Positions 1 through 6,438 are shown, counted from the first letter of the stretch. The stretch: DNA of 64,000 nucleotides from Bartonella vinsonii subsp. berkhoffii ATCC 51672 (GCF_902825225.1 NZ_CADEAK010000004.1:1-64000), one strand, 5' to 3'. Notes: generated by a model from the sequence alone, not told the origin. Numbers and translations are program-made.

Positions 1-1
1 A

Positions 2-157
2 ATAGAGTGTGAACTTTTTGACAAAGCACAAGAAGATGCGGCTGGAAACGTTGCAAACACAACACCAGACAAGGATGATACCCTTGATCCAAACGCTCCA
101 CAAAATGCATGCGATGAAGGTGAAGGCATCATCCATATGGATGAGGAGGATACATAA
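2..157 (+). CDS. C-terminal end of a prophage protein (partial)
   Basis: An open frame enters from the left edge and runs 51 codons to a TAA. The tail is hydrophilic and acidic, ending in HMDEEDT. It is read in the same direction as the lysis genes that follow and sits at the edge of clear prophage DNA, so a phage structural or packaging gene is likely. No motif allows a specific name. The start lies outside the window. Confidence 0.5.
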   Translation: MECELFDKAQEDAAGNVANTTPDKDDTLDPNAPQNACDEGEGIIHMDEEDT

Positions 158-225
158 TAAACTACCATGTTTTGCTGTAAAACACTATTGTTTAAGAAGA
201 CGATGAATACACCCAATACTAAAGA

Positions 226-537
226 TTAAACATGTGGAACTGGTTGTTCAAGAGGCTGTACAGCTAAGCGAAATCCCATGGTACGCAGCAAAGCATTCAA
301 GCTGCGAAACTCTGGATTGCCTTTTTCTGAAAGTGTACGGTAAAGTTGTGTGGGATTCAGGTTGGCTGCTTTAGCTACAGCCTGAACACCACCATAAGCT
401 TTGGCCATTTGGCGAAGTGTTACAAGCAATTCACCCTGATCACCATCTGCTAGAATTGCATCAAGGGTAGCTGCTGCTATTTTAGGGTCATCATAGAATA
501 TTTCCGCCATTGCATCATCATGGTTACGGTCTTTCAT
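226..537 (-). CDS. HigA-like antitoxin of a type II TA module (module 1)
   Basis: This 103-residue protein is the likely antitoxin of a RelE/HigB-type pair, of the 'addiction module antidote' family (COG3636 type). The middle (about residues 47-75, GGVQAVAKAANLNPTQLYR) reads as a helix-turn-helix, followed by the family's typical S-E-K-G-N-P-x-F-R-S-L motif. It should bind its own operator and neutralise the toxin. It starts 12 bp after the toxin stop on the same strand, giving the toxin-first order of HigBA-type operons. A second paralogous module lies immediately upstream. The family call is firm; activity is inferred. Confidence 0.85.
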   Translation of the reverse strand: MKDRNHDDAMAEIFYDDPKIAAATLDAILADGDQGELLVTLRQMAKAYGGVQAVAKAANLNPTQLYRTLSEKGNPEFRSLNALLRTMGFRLAVQPLEQPVPHV

Positions 538-549
538 TTTTGCACTCCT

Positions 550-873
550 TTAATCTTCACGGTTTTGCCAATCACGCCAGCAAGCACATGCACGAACGAT
601 ATCAGTCTCTTGTGTTTTTTTGCTACCCCCGCATAATAGCAACAATACGGTCTTTCCAGATTGTGCATAATAAACTCGGTAGCCAGGACCAATATTAATA
701 CGCAGTTCATGAACACCATCACGAAGCGGCTTGAAATCGCCAAAGTTTCCTTGCTCTAAGCGATTAAGGCGGCGAATAATAGCAGTTTTAGCCTGCACAT
801 CACGCAGCTTTCGCAGCCAATCAGCTATCAAGTCTTTGCCATCAGAGGTAAGGTAGTGACGTATTTCAAACAT
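550..873 (-). CDS. RelE/HigB-family toxin (module 1)
   Basis: This 107-residue protein is the putative toxin partner of the antitoxin just downstream, of the 'addiction module killer' family (COG3657 type). The diagnostic segment is INIGPGYRVYYAQSGKTVLLLL around residues 60-81, with the conserved G-P-G-Y-R; the second module's toxin carries the same motif as HHGPGYRIYF. Members are small RelE/ParE-fold proteins, usually mRNA interferases or gyrase poisons; which applies cannot be told here. The start codon lies six bases from a perfect 22 bp palindrome, so the operon is probably autoregulated. Confidence 0.85.
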   Translation of the reverse strand: MFEIRHYLTSDGKDLIADWLRKLRDVQAKTAIIRRLNRLEQGNFGDFKPLRDGVHELRINIGPGYRVYYAQSGKTVLLLLCGGSKKTQETDIVRACACWRDWQNRED

Positions 874-878
874 GATGC

Positions 879-900
879 ATATTCGTTTATAAACGAATAT
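879..900. promoter_or_regulatory. Perfect 22 bp palindrome upstream of TA module 1
   Basis: The 22 bases are exactly self-complementary, each half being ATATTCGTTTA. The site begins six bases upstream of the toxin start codon. This is the usual placement of the operator bound by a HigA-type antitoxin or toxin-antitoxin complex. Binding is inferred from symmetry and position. Confidence 0.7.
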
Positions 901-918
901 TTGTCAAGAGGGAGAAGG

Positions 919-1239
919 TCAAGATGCTTCTTCTAAAGCCGCTTGTTCCTTACAATTATTTTGGATAGGCGCTAAACTAATCTGCAAATTTAAAGCACTC
1001 AAAACACTGAGAAAAGTAGAAAGCCGTGGGTCGCCTTTATCACTTAAAGAACGATAGAGAGACTCTCTTGATAGCCCTGTATTTTGGGCGATTTTACTCA
1101 TTCCTTGGTTTTTCGCTATTATACCAAGAGCATGGGCAAGATACTTACTATCTTTGCTTTCAAGAGCATCTTCTAAAAGAATCCTTTGTGTCTCAGGTGT
1201 CTTGAAATATTCACTTGTGTCAAATTTAGTAATTTCCAT
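919..1239 (-). CDS. HigA-like antitoxin of a second TA module (module 2)
   Basis: This 106-residue protein is a paralogue of the antitoxin of module 1. It has the same helix-turn-helix region (KNQGMSKIAQNTGLSRESLY) and the S-D-K-G-D-P-R-L-S-T-F-L-S motif. It overlaps the end of its toxin gene by 14 bases, so the two are probably translationally coupled. Sequence divergence from module 1 suggests the pairs may not cross-neutralise, which is inferred. Two adjacent related TA modules in a prophage are consistent with a stabilising role for the element. Confidence 0.85.
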   Translation of the reverse strand: MEITKFDTSEYFKTPETQRILLEDALESKDSKYLAHALGIIAKNQGMSKIAQNTGLSRESLYRSLSDKGDPRLSTFLSVLSALNLQISLAPIQNNCKEQAALEEAS

Positions 1240-1528
1240 GTTTCATTTCCTTTACTAATTGAAGAGCTTTTTCGATATGCCTCTGTTGTGTAGATTTATC
1301 ACCCGCATTTAATAACAAAATGATTTGTTTACCTTGTTTTACAAAATAGATTCTATAGCCAGGACCATGATGTATTTTTAACTCTCCAATTCCACGGAAA
1401 AATTTTACATTTCCAAGAAATCCCGTTTCTATTCTTGCAATCCGTGTAACAACATGTGCTTGCGCAATTTCATCTTTTAAAGAATCTAGCCATTTCATAA
1501 AGTATTTTGTTTTGTGTACTGTAAACAT
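1226..1528 (-). CDS. RelE/HigB-family toxin (module 2)
   Basis: This 100-residue protein is the toxin of module 2. The core HHGPGYRIYFVKQGKQIILL aligns with the module 1 toxin around its G-P-G-Y-R motif. It is the first gene of its operon and overlaps the antitoxin by 14 bases. A strong sigma70-type promoter lies just upstream. Exact toxic target unknown; the family is RelE/ParE-fold. Confidence 0.85.
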   Translation of the reverse strand: MFTVHKTKYFMKWLDSLKDEIAQAHVVTRIARIETGFLGNVKFFRGIGELKIHHGPGYRIYFVKQGKQIILLLNAGDKSTQQRHIEKALQLVKEMKHGNY

Positions 1529-1534
1529 TTGTAA

Positions 1535-1563
1535 CTTATAAGATACAGAATAGACAATGTCAA
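1535..1563 (-). promoter_or_regulatory. Promoter of TA module 2
   Basis: On the minus strand a consensus -35 box TTGACA (1558-1563) is followed after exactly 17 bases by TATAAG (1535-1540), about 7 bases before the toxin start. The 9-base inverted repeat GACAATGTC (1553-1561) overlaps the -35 box and could be a repressor site. One of the best promoter matches in the window. Confidence 0.7.
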
Positions 1564-1648
1564 ATACATTCTTTTGTTCCAGTGAAAAAGCTACAGAGGT
1601 TTTAACAAACCATCCTTTCGAATGAGAAAGATGTCAATTTTTTAATCC

Positions 1649-1677
1649 AGCTCTGCTTTGTGCGGAGCTTTTTTTAT
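1649..1677 (+). terminator. Hairpin with T-run ahead of the endolysin gene
   Basis: AGCTC (1649-1653) and GAGCT (1665-1669) can pair, and a run of T residues follows at once. The stem is only 5 bp with a long loop, so this is a weak terminator call; it may mark the end of a lost upstream phage gene. Confidence 0.4.
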
Positions 1678-1688
1678 GGGAGAAATTT

Positions 1689-2351
1689 ATGAGAAAAATA
1701 TCATCAGAAGGATTAGCACTTATTAAACAATGGGAAGGTTTGCGTTTAAATGCCTATAAAGATGCCATTGGGGTGTGGACAATTGGTTATGGACATACAA
1801 ACACCGCCGGAAAACCTTTTATTTACGAAGGCATGACAATCAGTGAAACACAAGCAGAAGAACTTCTTTGCCAAGATTTAAGACAATTTGAGATTGCTGT
1901 TGAACGCGCTGTTAGCGTTTCCTTAACGGATGAACAATTCGCAGCATTAGTGTCCTTTTGTTATAATGTAGGAACAAGAGCCTTTTGCAATTCGACACTG
2001 TTAAAAAAGCTCAATCAAGGTGAATATGAAGCAGTGCCAGCCGAACTACAGAAATGGACAAAAGCGGGTGGAAAACGTTTACGAGGTCTTGTACATCGAC
2101 GTGCAGCAGAAGCAGGGCTATGGGCAAAAGGGGCTTATGTTTCCTCCAATTATCAAACAGTAGAAACACAAGAGCCAACAGGGCTTTTCAAAGCAGAAGC
2201 CCTTGCACCGATTATTGGTTCTTTCTCAGGTCTTGGAGGTTTTTTAGCAGGCAATGGTCCCATCCAATGGGCTCTCGCAGCCATTATGGTTTTAGCAGCC
2301 TGTACGGGACTTTTCTTTGTCGCCAAACGTTTTCAGGAACACCGCCTATGA
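1689..2351 (+). CDS. Phage endolysin, T4-type lysozyme (GH24) with C-terminal membrane segment
   Basis: This 220-residue protein cleaves peptidoglycan glycan strands at phage lysis. The catalytic triad pattern E-x8-D-x5-T is present as E16, D25 and T31, followed by GYGH. The lysozyme domain ends near residue 150 (HRRAAEAGLWAKG). A hydrophobic stretch at about 190-211 (WALAAIMVLAACTGLFF) adds a C-terminal membrane anchor, unusual for a classical endolysin. A ribosome site (GGGAG) precedes the ATG. The next lysis gene starts on an ATGA overlap, so the genes form a lysis cassette. Confidence 0.9.
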   Translation: MRKISSEGLALIKQWEGLRLNAYKDAIGVWTIGYGHTNTAGKPFIYEGMTISETQAEELLCQDLRQFEIAVERAVSVSLTDEQFAALVSFCYNVGTRAFCNSTLLKKLNQGEYEAVPAELQKWTKAGGKRLRGLVHRRAAEAGLWAKGAYVSSNYQTVETQEPTGLFKAEALAPIIGSFSGLGGFLAGNGPIQWALAAIMVLAACTGLFFVAKRFQEHRL

Positions 2352-2574
2352 TTTTATGGATGAAAAGAAATCTGATGCTAACTGGTGCGGCTTTAGCCGC
2401 TTTTTTTATGATTTTAGCAAGAGCTTTTACCCTTGGAAAAAGGTTGAACAGCAAAAGCAAATAGAAAATGCGCTAAAGACAGCAAAAACACGGCTCGAGG
2501 TGGAAAATGAAATTAATCAGAAAAGTGATGCTGATGTACGCGCTGCTCTCTCTGACTGGTTGCGCGACAAATAA
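2348..2574 (+). pseudogene. Frameshifted inner-membrane spanin-like lysis protein
   Basis: From the ATG overlapping the endolysin stop, the frame encodes MILWMKRNLMLTGAALAAFF, an N-terminal membrane segment, and then ends early at 2464. The neighbouring frame continues as a charged coiled-coil-like tail (WKKVEQQKQIENALKTAK to SDWLRDK, stop 2574). The two halves join if one A is added to the A5 run at 2437-2441, so a one-base deletion, or less likely -1 slippage, separates them. The intact product would be about 75 residues with the anchor-plus-coil layout of Rz-type i-spanins. The following lipoprotein gene begins inside it in another frame, as in Rz/Rz1 pairs. The spanin role is inferred. 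Confidence 0.65.
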
Positions 2575-2725
2575 AGTCGCTTCTTCTTGTGTTGGTTGGT
2601 TACCAATTTACTTAAGCCAGCAAGATTTAAACGCCATCAGTTCAAACTTAGCAAGAGAGATCTTAAAGCATAATAAGCAGGGCGAACGCATGTGTGGATG
2701 GAAACATGGCCAGAAGAAAAACTGA
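2507..2725 (+). CDS. Small lipoprotein of the lysis cassette, outer-spanin-like
   Basis: This 72-residue protein starts with a lipoprotein signal, MKLIRKVMLMYALLSLTGC, whose lipobox Cys is residue 19. The mature part carries W-L-P-I-Y-L-S-x-x-D and ends with I-L-K-H-N-K-x-G-E-R-M-C-G-W, a pattern I associate with small phage lysis-region proteins. It overlaps the upstream coiled-coil gene in a different frame by 68 bases, the geometry of embedded Rz/Rz1 spanins. It would sit in the outer membrane and link to the inner spanin. The family assignment is from layout and lipobox, not from a named domain. Confidence 0.65.
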   Translation: MKLIRKVMLMYALLSLTGCATNKVASSCVGWLPIYLSQQDLNAISSNLAREILKHNKQGERMCGWKHGQKKN

Positions 2726-2924
2726 AAAACATATCGAGCTTACAGAAGCAGAAAAGGAAATGCTTCAGGAAATGATACTCACCTATCAAAGTGTGAAAAT
2801 GATGTCTCGCTTGATGAAGTGGATAGCGTTTTTTCTCTTTTTGCTTATCCTTGATTTTGCTCGTCTTATGGATGCGATAGACAACGTCTTTGCACATTTA
2901 AAACAGTGGCTAAGCAAAAACTGA
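2694..2924 (+). CDS. Small single-span membrane protein, possible holin-like
   Basis: This 76-residue protein uses a GTG at 2694; an ATG at 2706 (MARRKTEKH) is an equally good start. It overlaps the lipoprotein gene. A charged N-terminus is followed by one strongly hydrophobic span, MKWIAFFLFLLILDFARL, near residues 41-58, and a short amphipathic tail. Placement at the end of the lysis cassette suits a holin or holin regulator, but there is no family motif, so the function is a guess. Confidence 0.5.
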   Translation: MDGNMARRKTEKHIELTEAEKEMLQEMILTYQSVKMMSRLMKWIAFFLFLLILDFARLMDAIDNVFAHLKQWLSKN

Positions 2925-2977
2925 AAACTTTATCCCCTCCCCATTTTTGAGACGGGGAGAAGAGTTTTGTTTTTTAC

Positions 2978-3256
2978 TTAAGCAACCTTTTTAATGGGAT
3001 TCTCCAAATTTGGTTCATAAGTTCGCAATAAAGAATCCATTCTATGCGGTAGCTCTGAAGCTCCAAAATCTGTCAGAATTGCTAAAATCTTTGTAATATT
3101 CGGCACGTCATCTTGAAGCTTTAAAACTAGAGCATCTACGACAGATTCCATAACCTCAACCATTGCATTACAATCTTCATCTCCAATGCCTCGATGGTTA
3201 GAAAGCTTAAACAATGCCATCCACAAATCGCATAAGAAGTCTACACTGCACTTCAT
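2978..3256 (-). CDS. Hypothetical prophage protein
   Basis: This is a 92-residue soluble protein if started at the ATG at 3256, which overlaps the stop of the upstream antirepressor by 4 bases (ATGA type); an in-frame upstream start at 3289 is less likely because of the longer overlap. The N-terminal half (FLCDLWMALFKLSNHRGIGD) looks helical. I do not recognise the family. The tight coupling with the antirepressor suggests co-expression in the phage early or immunity operon. Confidence 0.55.
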   Translation of the reverse strand: MKCSVDFLCDLWMALFKLSNHRGIGDEDCNAMVEVMESVVDALVLKLQDDVPNITKILAILTDFGASELPHRMDSLLRTYEPNLENPIKKVA

Positions 3257-4014
3257 TGCACACCTCCATGGATCTGTTCTCTCAAACAAGCCAATCCTCT
3301 GGATGTGATTTTTGTTGAAGGCAGCACCTTTTCTGTACCATCAGGTCTTTGAATGGTAATAGCAGGACAGTCCATAAATCCTTTCTTGATCTTATCTTGA
3401 TAGGGTAACAATGGAGTCCCCGGAGCCCGTCGATACACCCAATCATGTTTACGCAAATAATCAGTTAAATCCTTTGGTCGTACCTCTAACATTTTTGCTG
3501 CTTCAATCAACCCAAACAGCCCATCAGAGCGTTTTAAGCCTTCAAGTGCTTTTGCCTTTGGTTCTAATTTAGCAATGATATTGTCTTTCCGCTCGTTTTC
3601 ATCTTTTAAATGCGTTAAGACACCAAGCATTACTGCTGGACTGGAGTAGTCGATCGATTGAACATAGGATTGCTTTATCTCGCCCCTACGCCATGCAACA
3701 AATAACTTAATAAGCATATAACGGACTTGAGAAGATTTTTCTGTATTCGATAATGTCGCAATCAATAACGCCTGCTCTTCGTTAAGCCAATATTCTGTTA
3801 CGTTATTGCCCTTTATTACGTGCGCCACAGTGGCGCACCTCCCAAACCGTTCTATTTCTTGCATATTTCTTGTAATTAATTTTCTAACGTCACGTGTACG
3901 AACAAACCCTAATTTTTCTGCTAAGTCCACATCGCGAACACGAGGCTCGTTTTCGACTTCTCGTAATTTGATTAATTTGTCTTTATTGATAGGTAAGTAT
4001 GTGCTATTATTCAT
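3253..4014 (-). CDS. Phage antirepressor with C-terminal KilAC domain
   Basis: This 253-residue protein has a C-terminal half typical of the phage antirepressor KilAC (ANT) domain: KALEGLKRSDGLFGLIEAAK, then L-x-V-x-P-x-D-L-x-x-Y-L-R, W-V-Y-R-R and the conserved T-x-x-G-L-x-x-L end. The N-terminal part is a variable DNA-binding or target-binding region. It is the distal gene of an operon led by a ribbon-helix-helix protein whose reading frame it overlaps by 8 bases. By analogy with P22-type immunity it would inactivate the prophage repressor. A truncated relative of its central and early KilAC region lies at 4457-4993. Confidence 0.8.
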   Translation of the reverse strand: MNNSTYLPINKDKLIKLREVENEPRVRDVDLAEKLGFVRTRDVRKLITRNMQEIERFGRCATVAHVIKGNNVTEYWLNEEQALLIATLSNTEKSSQVRYMLIKLFVAWRRGEIKQSYVQSIDYSSPAVMLGVLTHLKDENERKDNIIAKLEPKAKALEGLKRSDGLFGLIEAAKMLEVRPKDLTDYLRKHDWVYRRAPGTPLLPYQDKIKKGFMDCPAITIQRPDGTEKVLPSTKITSRGLACLREQIHGGVQ

Positions 4015-4210
4015 TGTAATTGACCTCTTTCAGGTTAGTTAGATGTAAAGCGTTAGAGAGAGTTTTTGCGGACTTATGCTCTAGCGCTTTTTCTTTTTTG
4101 AGAATGTTAATTATTTCAGATGAAAGAGAGCGATCATTCTCAGTCGCCCGATTAAACAACCACTCCTTTAATGTATGTGGCATATTTATTTTATATTGGA
4201 TCGTTTTCAT
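4007..4210 (-). CDS. Arc/Mnt-like ribbon-helix-helix repressor (leftward)
   Basis: This 67-residue protein begins MKTIQYKINMPHTLKEWL and continues with ENDRSLSSEIINILKKE, the strand-helix-helix pattern of Arc-family DNA-binding proteins. It has a strong ribosome site (GGAGGTAAA) before the ATG. It is transcribed divergently from a second Arc-like gene and is coupled to the antirepressor (8 base overlap), so it most likely regulates that operon and the shared operator region. Confidence 0.8.
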   Translation of the reverse strand: MKTIQYKINMPHTLKEWLFNRATENDRSLSSEIINILKKEKALEHKSAKTLSNALHLTNLKEVNYNE

Positions 4211-4234
4211 TTTACCTCCATATGCACATATTTA

Positions 4235-4283
4235 GTACCATAAAGGTACCTTGTGTCAAGTGTATTTTAGGTATATTTTAGGT
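4235..4283. promoter_or_regulatory. Shared operator region between divergent Arc-like genes
   Basis: Two kinds of repeat lie in the gap. GTACC (4235-4239) and GGTAC (4245-4249) form a perfect inverted repeat with a 5-base centre. The 10-mer TATTTTAGGT occurs twice, at 4263-4272 and 4274-4283, 11 bases apart, that is, one helical turn. Two small repressor genes face away from the region, which fits a phage immunity switch. Which protein binds which repeat is unknown. Confidence 0.6.
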
Positions 4284-4285
4284 GC

Positions 4286-4510
4286 ATGACAAAAAAAGAT
4301 CGTGTGCAATTTAAATTTCTCATTCCAATTGAACTGAAAAATCAATTGGAAGAGCTTGCTGAAGCAAATCATCGTAGCCTTACGGGTGAAATTCTTGCTC
4401 GTTTAGAAGATTCTGTCCGCACTACCGTTACATTAAATCACCTACTGGCAATGAATTCAGAAGATCTCAAAAAGCTCCTTGAACAACCACTCGTGAATAA
4501 AAAACAATAA
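4286..4510 (+). CDS. Arc/Mnt-like ribbon-helix-helix repressor (rightward)
   Basis: This 74-residue protein contains VQFKFLIPIELKNQLEELAE and then NHRSLTGEILARLEDS, matching the Arc-family ribbon-helix-helix fold. The start codon lies three bases after the second copy of the TATTTTAGGT repeat, so autorepression is likely. Only a short AGGTG precedes the ATG as ribosome site. Its 3' end overlaps the end of the opposing truncated antirepressor by 54 bases, which looks like a recombination junction. Confidence 0.8.
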   Translation: MTKKDRVQFKFLIPIELKNQLEELAEANHRSLTGEILARLEDSVRTTVTLNHLLAMNSEDLKKLLEQPLVNKKQ

Positions 4511-4993
4511 GATGCCACACATAGCCCCCTCAGAGCGTGTTAAACCTTCCAAAGCTTTTGCTTTTGGTGCTAATTCTGCAATGGTGTTATCCTTTTGCTC
4601 TATTTGATTTTGTAGATGATTTAAAACACCAAGTAGTGCTTCGGGTTTAGAGTAATCAACTTGTGGTGTTGTTACTTGCTTCAAAAGTTGTTCACATTTG
4701 ATAAAGTATTGACGTGCTTCATGCCCTTTATCATTACGCTCAATCATAGAAAGATGTTTAGCCATGTCTAATGTAATGTGGTATTCTATGCTTGGGCGCC
4801 CACCTTTTTCTAAATTTTTAGAAAAACCTATAAAGTCTTGATTTTCTCGAAAGTTACATTCTTTAATGCGATATTTAATCCAATCTGCAAACTTTGATGT
4901 AATTCCTAAAAACGCATGCAAATCACGAGCATTGACGGTTTGAACAGTTTCCTGATCAATAATCCGTTCTCTAATTTCTATAAGAGTGTTCAT
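4457..4993 (-). CDS. AntA/AntB-type antirepressor, C-terminally truncated
   Basis: This 178-residue protein has an N-terminal AntA/AntB domain: VNARDLHAFLGITSKFADWI, then F-x-E-N-Q-D-F and the Y-H-I-T-L-D-M-A-K-H-L-S-M block (about residues 20-100). The tail resembles the start of the KilAC region of the gene at 3253-4014 (KALEGLTRSEG against KALEGLKRSDG) but then switches to an unrelated hydrophobic end (ILLFFIHEWLFKELFEIF) read from the antisense of the neighbouring repressor gene. The KilAC domain is therefore lost. A good ribosome site (AAGGAG) overlaps a repeated RNA-forming motif upstream. Confidence 0.75.
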   Translation of the reverse strand: MNTLIEIRERIIDQETVQTVNARDLHAFLGITSKFADWIKYRIKECNFRENQDFIGFSKNLEKGGRPSIEYHITLDMAKHLSMIERNDKGHEARQYFIKCEQLLKQVTTPQVDYSKPEALLGVLNHLQNQIEQKDNTIAELAPKAKALEGLTRSEGAMCGILLFFIHEWLFKELFEIF

Positions 4994-5001
4994 GTGAACT
5001 C

Positions 5002-5226
5002 CTTATCGTTAGATGTTTTTCATTGACACTCTAAAGAGAGTGCCGGGCGCTGAAAAACACGGCGATAAGTCCGTCGTTACACTTTTCCCGCAAAGGTATT
5101 GTATAGTGTAACCACACCCGACAAAATCACTATATGCTACAAAGCACGTGATGAGTCAAAGTTTTTAAATTTCGGCGGGAAGAGATTATTTCGGTAATCT
5201 ATCCGCTTATCGTTCGGTGTTTTTCA
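5002..5226 (-). promoter_or_regulatory. Structured leader or regulatory RNA region upstream of antirepressor
   Basis: Three related 19-21 base segments occur: C at 5002-5022, B at 5051-5069 and A at 5206-5226. Read on the minus strand, A and C share TGAAAAACA and, five bases on, CGATAAG; B is their complement. B can thus pair with A or with C, about 16-17 bp each. C overlaps the ribosome site of the antirepressor at 4993. Two more perfect hairpins lie between them: CACTCT/AGAGTG (5027-5042) and GTTACACT/AGTGTAAC (5076-5083, 5105-5112). No protein is encoded here. A switching leader or a separate regulatory RNA is inferred. Confidence 0.55.
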
Positions 5227-5316
5227 GGCACCTGATTCGACAATAGACACATTGATGCCATAGTGTCAAGCCTCTCCTGATATAAAGCTAGCCCATTGCT
5301 CCAAAAGAACACGGCG

Positions 5317-6423
5317 CTATTCCAAAAAATCCGTCCGCATGTAAGCCTTTGTCACTGAATTCCCAACTGAATGCGCAAGAACAGATTCCGCAATTTCAAA
5401 TGGTGTTGACGTTGTTTCTGCTATCCAATCCCGTAAGCTTGAACGAAAACCATGTGGACGATAGGCTAAGCCGCAAAGTGTCATATATTTTGCCATGGTC
5501 GCATCAGAAATTGGCTTGCCGGTAAGACCAGAAAAGAGAAAACCTTTTTTCTCAAAAGGGAGAGATCTTTCAATCACTTTCAAAGCTTCATGACTTAATG
5601 GCACGCGAAAATCTGAAACTTTTCCCACAATACCTTTCATATTTTCTTTTGGTATTGTCCATATATTTTTGTCAATTTGTTCAAGACGCAAATAGCGCAA
5701 TGGATATGATCGTGCTCCAGTCAAAATCAGTAACTTCAGTGCTAAATTTGAAAGGATATCATCCTTTAAGTTTTGATAAAAAGCCGGCACTTCTTGCCAT
5801 GGCATAGCAGAAATATTTGTTGCTGTCGCACGTGGTTTTCCTAAAAGTGCGCGTGCCTTCATACAAGCTTGTAGATCAACATCCAAACCAAGAGCCGCAG
5901 CATATTTCAAACAAATATTGATACGATTAAGTGCTTTTCGCGCTGTATCTGCTTTTTCATGCCAAAGAGGTGCGAGAACATTACGAATGATATTGGCTGT
6001 TAATTTTTCTATAGATAATTTGCCTATGTGTGGAATGACGTGCAACTCGAGTGGAGAAAACCAGCGGCCGTTTTTGCCTTCATTTTTCAACTCTGCTTTT
6101 TTGCTTTCAAAAGCTGCTTGCGCAATTTCTTGAAAAATATTGCTTTGCTGTTTCAAAATAGTCTGTTCTCTAAAGACAATAGGATCATTGCCTTCTTTAA
6201 GAATATCACTATAATACCTAGCAAGCTCGCGTGCTTCTTTTAAAGAAAGTTTCGTAACAGGACCAAGTCCCATTTCACGACGCTTATTGTGGTGCGTATA
6301 GCGAAAAAACCAAGAGCGCGTATTGTCTTTTCGGACATTTAACCATAGCCCTGCCCCGTCACAATATTTACCCTGAGGAGAAGTCTTTACGAATGATGCT
6401 GATAACCGATGAATCGCTCTCAC
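5317..6423 (-). CDS. Prophage tyrosine recombinase (P4-type integrase), amber-truncated at C-terminus
   Basis: This 368-residue integrase has the N-terminal DUF4102-like region (YCDGAGLWLNV) and the catalytic domain with R238 (LTGARSYPLRYLRL), H324 and R327 (RPHGFRSSLRDW), H351 and the nucleophile Y361 (AYMRTD). Translation stops at a TAG (5317-5319), but the same frame runs on for 16 codons (RRVLLEQWASFISGEA) to a TGA at 5266-5268. Those residues match the normal end of such integrases, so TAG probably replaced a Lys codon. All catalytic residues are upstream of the stop, so partial activity is possible. Confidence 0.85.
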   Translation of the reverse strand: MRAIHRLSASFVKTSPQGKYCDGAGLWLNVRKDNTRSWFFRYTHHNKRREMGLGPVTKLSLKEARELARYYSDILKEGNDPIVFREQTILKQQSNIFQEIAQAAFESKKAELKNEGKNGRWFSPLELHVIPHIGKLSIEKLTANIIRNVLAPLWHEKADTARKALNRINICLKYAAALGLDVDLQACMKARALLGKPRATATNISAMPWQEVPAFYQNLKDDILSNLALKLLILTGARSYPLRYLRLEQIDKNIWTIPKENMKGIVGKVSDFRVPLSHEALKVIERSLPFEKKGFLFSGLTGKPISDATMAKYMTLCGLAYRPHGFRSSLRDWIAETTSTPFEIAESVLAHSVGNSVTKAYMRTDFLE

Positions 6424-6438
6424 TTAATACCCCCTCTC

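Noticed and set aside
9-206. 65-codon plus-strand ORF at the left edge
   Set aside because: Its composition is unlike a phage protein; the overlapping frame from base 2 reads as a normal acidic C-terminus ending at a TAA.
4020-4235. Plus-strand ORF opposite the leftward Arc-like gene
   Set aside because: It is antisense to a well-supported ribbon-helix-helix gene and has no motif.
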